DNA of 31,472 nt, from NCBI GenBank assembly GCA_900771335.1, contig CAAGNP010000034.1:1-31472 (forward strand), in the 5' to 3' direction. Shown in pieces: positions 15,270 to 22,443 of this stretch. The translations under genes were made by a program, and so were the position numbers. Below the pieces are notes generated by a model. It had not been told where the DNA came from, did not search any database, and saw only the letters and a list, made by a program, of their open reading frames with translations. This DNA comes from Rikenellaceae bacterium. Lineage in GTDB: Bacteria; Bacteroidota; Bacteroidia; Bacteroidales; UBA932. Each line of letters opens with the position of its first letter. Position 1 is the stretch's first letter.

Positions 15270-15413
15270 CCTGCAAAACACCTTTCCGCAAGTATGGCTT
15301 GGAAGTGTCTGTAGAGGTGCCTTTTGGAAAGGTGCGGCAAAATCGCCGCACCTTTCCGCTAACCCTCACCAAAATGGCGTCAGAGGCCACCTTCTGGAAA
15401 GGTGTTTTGCAGG
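15270..15413 (+). repeat. REPIN-like 144-bp palindromic element, copy 2
   Basis: Outer arms are perfect reverse complements over 20 bp (15268-15287 and 15396-15415, core CCTGCAAAACACCTTTCC). Inner arms GGAAAGGTGCGGC (15326-15338) and GCCGCACCTTTCC (15345-15357) pair perfectly around AAAATC. The block order is CACCTTTCC, GGAAAGGTG, CACCTTTCC, GGAAAGGTG. It is the inverted counterpart of 12306-12449 and better preserved, and it lies directly upstream of the RAYT gene. Confidence 0.87.
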
Positions 15414-15451
15414 AAGCACCTGGCCAGTCCCGACTATTCGAACTGCCTAAC

Positions 15452-15489
15452 AAAAAAGGCAACCCTGGCGGATGTGCCGGATTGCCTTT
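15452..15489 (-). terminator. Rho-independent terminator of the phosphofructokinase gene
   Basis: AAAGGCAA (15455-15462) pairs with TTGCCTTT (15482-15489). Read leftward the stem is followed by a T-run continuing to 15452. It sits 39 nt after the stop at 15528 and separates the gene from the palindromic element and RAYT. Confidence 0.75.
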
Positions 15490-15527
15490 GATTATATCAC
15501 ACAGTCTGACTGTGGTGTCAGTGGTAA

Positions 15528-16775
15528 TTAGTCTTGGGGGTATTCCCAGTTAAGGATTTTGTAGAAGTCATACTCCTCAGGGTTAGCAAGATATTTCTTA
15601 GCTGCCTCGTAATCCTCTGGTTTGATGTAGTGAGTTTCGTATTTGAATACGTTTTGTACCTCTTCGCTGGTGATGTCCACAAGTCTTGGTGGAATCTTAC
15701 CGGTCTCAGGATCCTGAAGATCTGTAAGGTAAAGTGGAGTAGCGATACCTCTGCCATCAACATAAACCATACAACCGGTCTCGCCAGCGTGGAACAATTT
15801 CCAAACACCGTAAGCAAGTTGTGAACAGTAAGTAAGGTCAAATGCTACTGGAGTTTGACATCTTACATCGTAACCGATCTCTACTGGACGGGTCTTAACT
15901 TTGATACCAAGCTCTTTCATCTTGTTCTCAAGAACAGTGTTGAACACTTGTGCTTTAGACACTTTACCAAGCTCTGGGTGACCGTGAGCATCGAAAGAGA
16001 ATGTCACACCTGAGTTCTTAAGATCCTCATCGCTAAGGATATGGAATACACCTTCAGAGATCATTACACCACCATAAGTTACACCCATAAGCTGTCTCTT
16101 AACGATAGATGAGATAGCCAACTTAACGATCTTCTCGATAGAAACGTCAGTTTTGTTGAACATCTCAGGGATAACTACCATAGGATAGTGGCACGAAGCT
16201 GCAATACCTAGTGCCAAGTGACCAGCCGAACGGCCCATAGCAGAGATAAGATACCAGGTACCGCTGGTACGTGCATCTTCATACACTGTGGTAGCCACTC
16301 TGGTACCCTCAGATTTAGCTGAGTTGTAACCGAAAGTAGGTTGGTTATTAGGAAGAGGAAGGTCATTATCGATAGTCTTAGGAACGTGGATGTTCTGGAT
16401 AGGATAATTCTTGCTCTTTAGGAATTTTGCAATACGGTTAGCTGTAGAAGCGGTATCGTCACCACCTACGGTAACCAATAGTTTGATATTGTTCTCTTTG
16501 AAGAATGTCTCGTTGAAGTTTTTCTCGAAATCTTCTTGGGTTGGTTTGTAACGGCTCATCATAAGATAAGAACCACCACGGTTGAAGATTGAGTCAGCAA
16601 GGAAGAAGTCCATATCGGTATATCTTGGCTCTTTAGAGAAGATAGCCGAATAACCTCCGTGAAGTCCGATTACTCTATACCCTTTTGAAAGGAAAGTTTT
16701 GGCGATAGTACCTACTACTGTGTTAATTCCTGGTGCTGGACCACCACCGGTAAGGATAACAATTGAATCTTTCAT
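15528..16775 (-). CDS. pfp: Pyrophosphate-type 6-phosphofructokinase
   Basis: A 415-residue phosphofructokinase phosphorylating fructose 6-phosphate in glycolysis. The start ILTGGGPAPGINTVV is the phosphate-donor loop. VGGDDTAS carries Gly104-Gly105-Asp106-Asp107, where the second Asp instead of Gly favours pyrophosphate over ATP. PKTIDND (132-138) has the Lys133 seen in PPi-dependent enzymes, with catalytic Asp136 and Asp138. MGRSAGHLAL (180-189) binds substrate. PPi use would make the step reversible and save ATP, common in anaerobes. The donor is predicted from these residues, not proven. ATG at 16775 is clear; the gene is transcribed alone, with a TACTTTTG box upstream and a terminator downstream, divergent from ligA. 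Confidence 0.92.
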   Translation of the reverse strand: MKDSIVILTGGGPAPGINTVVGTIAKTFLSKGYRVIGLHGGYSAIFSKEPRYTDMDFFLADSIFNRGGSYLMMSRYKPTQEDFEKNFNETFFKENNIKLLVTVGGDDTASTANRIAKFLKSKNYPIQNIHVPKTIDNDLPLPNNQPTFGYNSAKSEGTRVATTVYEDARTSGTWYLISAMGRSAGHLALGIAASCHYPMVVIPEMFNKTDVSIEKIVKLAISSIVKRQLMGVTYGGVMISEGVFHILSDEDLKNSGVTFSFDAHGHPELGKVSKAQVFNTVLENKMKELGIKVKTRPVEIGYDVRCQTPVAFDLTYCSQLAYGVWKLFHAGETGCMVYVDGRGIATPLYLTDLQDPETGKIPPRLVDITSEEVQNVFKYETHYIKPEDYEAAKKYLANPEEYDFYKILNWEYPQD

Positions 16776-16821
16776 TGTTTAGTCTCTCTAAAATTAAAAT
16801 CTCTCTTATTTTTTGACGGCG

Positions 16822-16829
16822 CAAAAGTA
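16822..16829 (-). promoter_or_regulatory. Candidate -7 box (TACTTTTG) for the phosphofructokinase gene
   Basis: An exact TAnnTTTG match on the minus strand, ending 46 nt before the ATG at 16775. The -33 side is a long A/T tract without a clear TTTG. It lies in the 139-bp divergent gap shared with the ligA promoter. Confidence 0.55.
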
Positions 16830-16872
16830 ATACATCTGGGTAATTAAAAAAAATTTATAAGCACTATTTTTA

Positions 16873-16905
16873 TTGAGGATTTTTCCTCTATTTTTATTAT
16901 TTTTG
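16873..16905 (+). promoter_or_regulatory. Candidate promoter for ligA and the downstream gene run (TTG-N22-TATTTTTG)
   Basis: TTG at 16873-16875 and TATTTTTG at 16898-16905 match the Bacteroidetes pattern with a 22-nt spacer. The box ends only 9 nt before the ligA ATG, implying a leader of a few nucleotides. The spacer contains a small palindrome GAGGA/TCCTC (16875-16888). Confidence 0.6.
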
Positions 16906-16914
16906 TGAGTTATT

Positions 16915-18969
16915 ATGGGCATAAAGAGACAATACGCAGAAAAGAGGATTAAAGAGCTTACAGAGGAGCTTGAAAGGCATAATCACAGTTATTATGTCCT
17001 GAACGCCCCTACTATAAGTGATTTCGAGTACGATTTGCTTATGAATGAGCTGTCTACACTCGAAAAGATGTTCCCTGAATTCCTCTCAACCACCTCCCCT
17101 ACCCAAGTGGTGGGAAGCGACAAGAATGAGGGTTTCGCCCAATACCGTCACCGCTTCCCGATGCTTTCACTCGGCAACACATACAACATCGAGGAGCTCT
17201 ACTCTTTCGATGAGAGGATCAGGAAGGTGACCGATGCCCCATTCCAATACTGCTGCGAGCTCAAATTTGACGGCACAGCGATATGCCTCACCTACAAAAA
17301 CGGTATCCTTATCAGGGCACTCACCCGCGGAGATGGCACCGTCGGAGATGATGTGACTGAGAATGTCAAGACAATCCCATCCATCCCCCACACCATCGCC
17401 ATGCCATCCGCTACCCCAGGCAACACCCCCACCACCCTTCCGGCGGATTTTGAGATTCGTGGTGAGATTTTTATGCCGTATGAAGCATTTGACCGTCTGA
17501 ACCTGCAGCGCGAAGAGGAGGAGGAGACCCCGTTTGCGAATCCACGCAACGCGGCAGCAGGCTCACTCAAGCAGCAGGACCCCGCCATTGTCCGTGAACG
17601 GGGACTTGACTGCGTCCTGTATCACCTCCTCGGCGAAAACCTCCCATTCGACACCCATTTCGATGCGCTACGCAATGCAAAATCGTGGGGTTTCCCTGTC
17701 TCCGAGCATGCAGCCCTGTGCGACAATATCGAAGGGGTAATCGAATTCATCCGCAGCTGGGACGAGAAGAGGAAATTCCTCCCATTTGCCACCGACGGCA
17801 TCGTGATTAAGGTCAATGACCTCGCACTCCAACGCAAACTCGGCTTCACCGCAAAATCACCAAGGTGGGCCACTGCATACAAATTTAAACCCGAAGAGGC
17901 ACTTACCCGCCTCGTTTCGATAGACTACCAGGTCGGGAGGACCGGGGCCATTACCCCTGTGGCAAACCTCGACCCCGTGCAGCTCTCCGGAACCGTGGTC
18001 AAACGTGCCTCGCTTCACAACAGCGAGCAGATGGAGGCCCTCGACATCCATCTCAACGACTGGGTATATGTGGAGAAAGGTGGGGAGATTATCCCCAAAA
18101 TCACCCGTGTAGAGCTCTCCCGCAGAGATTCATCGGCACAGGTACCCCAATACCCCACCCACTGCCCCGATTGCGGCAGCGAACTGGTCAAGAGGGATGG
18201 GGAAGCGAAGCACTTCTGCCCCAATTCGGACCATTGCCCTACCCAGATCAAGGCAAAATTTGTCCATTTCATCTCACGCAAGGCGATGAATATCATTGCC
18301 GGTGAGGCTACCATCGACCAGCTCTACGAGAAAGGGATGATCTCCGATTTTGCTGACCTCTACCGCCTGACCAAAGGGGAACTAATGACCCTCGAAGGGT
18401 GGAAGGACCGTGCGGCAGAGAGGTTCCTCGAGAGTATCGAAGGGTCGAAGAAGGCCCCATTCCATAGCGTACTTTTCGCATTGGGTATCCGCCATATCGG
18501 GGAGACCACTGCCAAAATGATTGTCTCCCATTTCAAAACCATTGACGCCCTGATGGCCGCCACCCGCGAGGAACTCCTCTCTGTGGACGAGATCGGTGAT
18601 ATCATGGCCGAGAGCATACTGCAATACTTTGCTGATCCTGCCCACCGCGAGATGATCGGAGCGCTCCGCGCAATGGGTCTGCGGTTTGAGGCAGAAGGTG
18701 ACGGGGGGAGGCTTTCCGACCTTCTAGAGGGGAAAACAATTGTGATTTCGGGCAATTTCTCCATCTCCCGTGAGGAGATCAAATCCCTGATAACTGCACA
18801 CGGAGGGAAAAACACAGGCTCGGTGAGCAAGAACACCACTTATCTGCTTGCCGGGGAGAAGGCCGGACCCGAAAAACTCAAAAAAGCAGAAAAACTTGAA
18901 ATAGAAATAATAGATGAAACAACATTCAACAAACTTATAAACAACAGATATGACACTAATCTCAAATAA
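16915..18969 (+). CDS. ligA: NAD-dependent DNA ligase
   Basis: The 684-residue replicative ligase that seals nicks using NAD+. Domains in order: the Ia domain with HNHSYYVLNAPTISDFEYD (NAD binding, residues 22-40); the adenylation domain with the nucleophile Lys117 in CELKFDG; the OB fold (about 325-405); a zinc finger with Cys417, Cys420, Cys435 and Cys441; helix-hairpin-helix repeats (about 445-590); and a C-terminal BRCT domain from about 603 (LEGKTIVISGNF). Every expected element is present and the length is normal. The ATG at 16915 is 9 nt after the -7 box. It opens a nine-gene same-strand run; its last 20 nt overlap the flavodiiron gene in another frame. Confidence 0.97.
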   Translation: MGIKRQYAEKRIKELTEELERHNHSYYVLNAPTISDFEYDLLMNELSTLEKMFPEFLSTTSPTQVVGSDKNEGFAQYRHRFPMLSLGNTYNIEELYSFDERIRKVTDAPFQYCCELKFDGTAICLTYKNGILIRALTRGDGTVGDDVTENVKTIPSIPHTIAMPSATPGNTPTTLPADFEIRGEIFMPYEAFDRLNLQREEEEETPFANPRNAAAGSLKQQDPAIVRERGLDCVLYHLLGENLPFDTHFDALRNAKSWGFPVSEHAALCDNIEGVIEFIRSWDEKRKFLPFATDGIVIKVNDLALQRKLGFTAKSPRWATAYKFKPEEALTRLVSIDYQVGRTGAITPVANLDPVQLSGTVVKRASLHNSEQMEALDIHLNDWVYVEKGGEIIPKITRVELSRRDSSAQVPQYPTHCPDCGSELVKRDGEAKHFCPNSDHCPTQIKAKFVHFISRKAMNIIAGEATIDQLYEKGMISDFADLYRLTKGELMTLEGWKDRAAERFLESIEGSKKAPFHSVLFALGIRHIGETTAKMIVSHFKTIDALMAATREELLSVDEIGDIMAESILQYFADPAHREMIGALRAMGLRFEAEGDGGRLSDLLEGKTIVISGNFSISREEIKSLITAHGGKNTGSVSKNTTYLLAGEKAGPEKLKKAEKLEIEIIDETTFNKLINNRYDTNLK

Positions 18970-20131
18970 GATCCATTATATCGGCACCAACGACCGTAAA
19001 AAACACCTTTTCGAAAACAATTGGCCTCTCCCCTATGGAGTTGCCTACAATACATACCTGATCGCAGATGAGCACCCTGCCCTGGTGGATACACTTGAGT
19101 ATGGTTCTGACAACGATTACCTCACCCGCATCAATACCATTCTGGAGGGTCGCCCTCTCGAGTATCTTATCATCAACCATCTTGAGCCGGACCACTCGAG
19201 CATGATCGGTGAGATCCTTAAAGCATATCCAAATGTGACTGTAGTAGGCAACTGCACCACTTTCAAACTTCTCGAGAACTACTACCCTGTACCTGCAGAG
19301 CAGAAACTTGAGGTGATGGATGGGAGCACATTGTCACTAGGTCATCATGTACTCACTTTTGCATGGGTTCCCTGGGTTCACTGGCCAGAGACCATGGTCA
19401 CTTACGACACCACTGACAAGGTTCTGTTCTCTTGCGATGCATTCGGAGGTTTCGGTACACTTGACGGCGGCATTTTTGATGACGAGATAGATTTCGAGAG
19501 AAATTACCTCTCAGAGATGAGGAGATACTACTCCAATATCGTGGGCAAATGGAGCGACAAGGTGCAGCTTGCATTCAAAAAGCTGGCAGGCCTTGAGATA
19601 AAGATCATCTGCCCTTCACACGGCCCTATCTGGAGGGAGAACCCCGGCAAAGTGCTCGGACTTTACGACAAATGGAGCCGTCACGAGGCTGAAAAGGGTG
19701 TAGTTATCGTCTATGCTTCCATGTATGGAAATACTGAGAAGATGGCAGACAGCATCGCCCGCGCCATCGCTGAGGAGGGTATCAAGAACATCCGGGTGTT
19801 CGACGTATCTAAGACTCACGTATCTTACCTGATCAATGAGATCTGGGAGTACAATGGCCTTATCCTGGGCACATGTGCTTACAACGGCGAGATGCACCCT
19901 ATGATGCACCACCTGGTACACGAAATATCTGTGGCTAACCCTCAAAACAAAGTGGTGGGTGTATTCGGTTCTTCATCATGGAATGGTGCAGGTGTAAGGA
20001 CACTTAAAAAGAAACTCACAGAGATGAAGATGGATTTCATCGAGAAAGGTGTGGAGTTGAGCGGTGTCACCACTCAGGAGAAGCTTTCAGGTGTTAAAGA
20101 CTTTGCTAAAGAATTTGTAAACAAACTATAA
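18950..20131 (+). CDS. fprA: Flavodiiron protein (FprA family, A-type flavoprotein)
   Basis: A 393-residue cytoplasmic enzyme reducing oxygen to water or nitric oxide to nitrous oxide, protecting anaerobes. The N-terminal MBL-like domain has a diiron site: His77, Glu79, Asp81 and His82 in NHLEPDH, His144, Asp163 in SCDAFGG and His224 in CPSHGPIW. The C-terminal flavodoxin domain starts about 250 with VVIVYASMYGNTEKMA, the FMN phosphate loop. It lacks the rubredoxin or flavin reductase extensions of longer types, so it is class A and needs an external donor. The ATG at 18950 lies 20 nt inside ligA; no later start would keep the first strands, so translation is probably coupled. Together with desulfoferrodoxin in this window it points to an oxygen-stress defence. 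Confidence 0.95.
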   Translation: MTLISNKIHYIGTNDRKKHLFENNWPLPYGVAYNTYLIADEHPALVDTLEYGSDNDYLTRINTILEGRPLEYLIINHLEPDHSSMIGEILKAYPNVTVVGNCTTFKLLENYYPVPAEQKLEVMDGSTLSLGHHVLTFAWVPWVHWPETMVTYDTTDKVLFSCDAFGGFGTLDGGIFDDEIDFERNYLSEMRRYYSNIVGKWSDKVQLAFKKLAGLEIKIICPSHGPIWRENPGKVLGLYDKWSRHEAEKGVVIVYASMYGNTEKMADSIARAIAEEGIKNIRVFDVSKTHVSYLINEIWEYNGLILGTCAYNGEMHPMMHHLVHEISVANPQNKVVGVFGSSSWNGAGVRTLKKKLTEMKMDFIEKGVELSGVTTQEKLSGVKDFAKEFVNKL

Positions 20132-20141
20132 GGGTATCACT

Positions 20142-21044
20142 ATGGCGGAAAGGGGTAGAAAATTCATCCTATGGGGCAAAAGGCAGCTCAAAATCGTAGC
20201 CTTTACCCTTGACAACTACAGCAAGCTGGGTCTCAACTGGCAGGCTGTGGCTTTGAGCTTTTTCTCCACTATGGCGGTGGTTCCCCTTATCGCCGTGATT
20301 TTCAGCATTACTGACGGCTTTGGAATCAGCAACATACTTTACGATCTGATTCACAAATATTTCTCGAACCAGGAGATCATAAATCTCTTCCTCGGATTTG
20401 CAAACAACATTCTGGCCAGCACAGACTACAGCCTTTACGGGATAATCTCCTTCGGAGTCTTCCTCTGGCTTGTTGTGTGGCTGATGCTCTGCGTGGAGAG
20501 ATCATTCAACAATATCTGGTTTGTGGAGACATCCAGAGTGTGGTGGAAAAGGGCCATGTCCTACTTCCTCATACTGCTGATGGCCCCATTTGTATCGATT
20601 CTCTTCCTCGGTATGGCTGTGGTCATATCGGATGGGATCAAAAATATGTGGATGGTGGAGATTCCGTTCCTCAATATGAGGGATATAATCCAATGGCTTA
20701 TATTCTACGGCGTGGCAGCATTGATTTTTGCCACTATGTTCAAATTTATCCCCAATGCCAAAGTCAAGTTCTCAAATGCATTCAAGGCTGCACTGCTCGC
20801 ATCGGCGGCATTTACCATAGTGCAATTCTTTTATCTTGAGACCCAGATCTTTGTCACACGTATCAACGCAGTGTATGGTGTTTTTGCAGCTATCCCCCTA
20901 TTTATGGTGTGGGTCAACATCGGCTGGTTCATAATCATCATCGGTGCACAAGTTTCATACTCCATCCAGAACCTCGACAACTACCAAAAGGAGTTCCATT
21001 GGAGTGACCTTGAAAAACTAAATTTATTAAGAAGACGCAAATGA
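20142..21044 (+). CDS. yihY: YihY/BrkB-family inner-membrane protein
   Basis: A 300-residue membrane protein of the YihY/UPF0761 family, formerly linked to ribonuclease BN by mistake; its role is still unsettled. About six hydrophobic spans are visible, beginning with NWQAVALSFFSTMAVVPLIA (about 33-52), typical of the family. The middle contains LCVERSFNNIWFVETSRVWW, and the C-terminal half has IFATMFKFIPNAKVKFSNAF followed by MVWVNIGWFIIIIGAQVSYS, also diagnostic. It begins 10 nt after the flavodiiron stop and its last four bases (ATGA) form the hydG start overlap, so it is embedded in the operon. Family assignment is confident; function is not known. Confidence 0.92.
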   Translation: MAERGRKFILWGKRQLKIVAFTLDNYSKLGLNWQAVALSFFSTMAVVPLIAVIFSITDGFGISNILYDLIHKYFSNQEIINLFLGFANNILASTDYSLYGIISFGVFLWLVVWLMLCVERSFNNIWFVETSRVWWKRAMSYFLILLMAPFVSILFLGMAVVISDGIKNMWMVEIPFLNMRDIIQWLIFYGVAALIFATMFKFIPNAKVKFSNAFKAALLASAAFTIVQFFYLETQIFVTRINAVYGVFAAIPLFMVWVNIGWFIIIIGAQVSYSIQNLDNYQKEFHWSDLEKLNLLRRRK

Positions 21045-22441
21045 ACAAATATAAAAATTTCATAGATGACGCACATCTTCAGGCCCTGATCCGTGATACC
21101 CGCGAGGACATGGCCAGGAGCAGGGAGATTTTTGCCAAGAGCAAACAGAAACAGGCCCTTAACCTTGAGGAGGTGGCTGCCCTTATCGCCATCGAATCGC
21201 AGGAGGGGCTGGATGAGCTCTTTGCCACCGCAAGGGAGCTCAAGAGATCCATTTATGGCAACCGCATTGTCCTGTTTGCCCCCTTGTACATCGGCAACTA
21301 TTGCATAAACAACTGCAAATATTGCGGTTTCCGCAGCACTCTGAATACTACCGTCCGCCACACTTTGAGTACGCAGGAGCTTGAAAATGAGATAGTGGCT
21401 CTGGAAAACGAAGGGCATAAAAGGCTGATTCTGGTATACGGGGAGCACCCCAAATATACCCCTGAGTTCATTGCCCAGACAGTCAGGACCGCATATTCGG
21501 TCAAATCGGGCAATGGGGAGATACGCCGCGTTAATATCAATGCAGCACCTCTCGATGTGGAGGGTTACAAAATCGTAAAAGAGGCAGGTATCGGGACATT
21601 CCAGGTGTTCCAGGAGACATACCACGAAGAGACATATGCCAAATATCACCCCGCAGGGAGCCCTAAGAGTGATTACCACTGGAGACTTCACGCCATGGAC
21701 AGAGCCTTCGAAGGGGGAATTGACGATATGGGTATAGGTGCATTGTTCGGACTATATGACTGGAGATACGAAGTTCTGGGACTTGTGTCGCACTCCATCC
21801 ATCTACAGAAGACACACGGCGTGGGACCACATACCATCAGTTTCCCCAGGATCCAGCCCGCAAATGGTCTCGACCTTGAACTCCCATACAGGGTAAGTGA
21901 TGAGAATTTCAAAAAACTGGTGGCTATTCTCCGCCTTGCAGTCCCTTATACAGGTCTCATTATGACCGCACGCGAATCCAAAGCTATCCGCGACGAGGTG
22001 ATGGAGTTCGGTGTAAGCCAGATAGATGCCGGGACCAAACTGGAGATCGGCGGATACAATCAGGAGAGAAAGGCAGATGAGCAGGACCTTAAGAAAGAGC
22101 AGTTTGCCGTAGGTGACACCAGAAACCTCGATGAGGTGATGAGATGGCTCCTTAGCAGGGATTTCATCCCGAGTTTCTGCACAGCATGCTACCGCGTAGG
22201 GAGGACAGGTACACATTTCATGGAGTACGCCATCCCCGGTTTCATCAAGAAATTCTGCACCCGCAACGCCATCCTCACATTGGCAGAATATTTGGAAGAC
22301 TACTCTTCCGAGGAGACCAAAAAGGTGGGATACGATTTGATAGAGAGGGAGATAGAGATGCTCCCCACTGAAGAGCAGAAGGAGAATACACGTCAGAGAT
22401 TAGAGAAAATTAAAAAAGGTACACGCGATATACTTTATTAA
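21041..22441 (+). CDS. hydG: [FeFe]-hydrogenase H-cluster maturase HydG (radical SAM)
   Basis: A 466-residue radical SAM enzyme that cleaves tyrosine to make the CO and CN ligands of the hydrogenase H-cluster. The radical SAM cluster motif is YCINNCKYCGF, Cys88-x3-Cys92-x2-Cys95. The C-terminal auxiliary cluster motif is Cys380-x2-Cys383-x22-Cys406, present in HydG and absent from the related thiamine enzyme ThiH, so the distinction is made from sequence. The family segment GPHTISFPRIQPANG (263-277) also fits. Partners HydE, HydF and a hydrogenase HydA are not in this window and must be elsewhere if the pathway works. The start overlaps the YihY stop by 4 nt and RelA/SpoT follows after 2 nt. 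Confidence 0.95.
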   Translation: MNKYKNFIDDAHLQALIRDTREDMARSREIFAKSKQKQALNLEEVAALIAIESQEGLDELFATARELKRSIYGNRIVLFAPLYIGNYCINNCKYCGFRSTLNTTVRHTLSTQELENEIVALENEGHKRLILVYGEHPKYTPEFIAQTVRTAYSVKSGNGEIRRVNINAAPLDVEGYKIVKEAGIGTFQVFQETYHEETYAKYHPAGSPKSDYHWRLHAMDRAFEGGIDDMGIGALFGLYDWRYEVLGLVSHSIHLQKTHGVGPHTISFPRIQPANGLDLELPYRVSDENFKKLVAILRLAVPYTGLIMTARESKAIRDEVMEFGVSQIDAGTKLEIGGYNQERKADEQDLKKEQFAVGDTRNLDEVMRWLLSRDFIPSFCTACYRVGRTGTHFMEYAIPGFIKKFCTRNAILTLAEYLEDYSSEETKKVGYDLIEREIEMLPTEEQKENTRQRLEKIKKGTRDILY

Positions 22442-22443
22442 TT

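Larger units (their letters stand above)
12306..15413. mobile_element. Possible RAYT/REPIN composite: inverted 144-bp elements around amylase and transposase genes
   Basis: Two 144-bp palindromic elements in opposite orientation bound a 3.1-kb segment holding the RAYT gene and an alpha-amylase gene. The same end of each element faces outward. The RAYT gene starts about 79 bp inside copy 2. Whether the whole segment moves as a unit is inference; known RAYTs are thought to move only the short REP/REPIN units, and the amylase may simply lie between two insertions. Confidence 0.4.
15192..15527. other. 336-bp gene-free region between transposase and phosphofructokinase genes
   Basis: No credible gene. 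It contains the transposase promoter (15222-15252), the second 144-bp palindromic element (15270-15413), and the terminator of the phosphofructokinase gene (15452-15489). Open frames that cross it are accidental and run through the palindrome. Confidence 0.75.

Noticed and set aside
12306..15413. Classical insertion sequence with terminal inverted repeats and DDE transposase
   Set aside because: The transposase is an HUH/Y1 enzyme, the repeats are internal palindromes rather than simple ends, and I found no target-site duplication at the borders.
15082..15553. Open frames spanning the second palindromic element
   Set aside because: They overlap the transposase gene start, its promoter and the terminator, and mirror the repeat sequence.
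21041..22441. ThiH (thiamine tyrosine lyase) as the identity of this radical SAM gene
   Set aside because: The C-terminal Cys-x2-Cys-x22-Cys auxiliary cluster motif is present, which defines HydG, and no thiamine genes are nearby.
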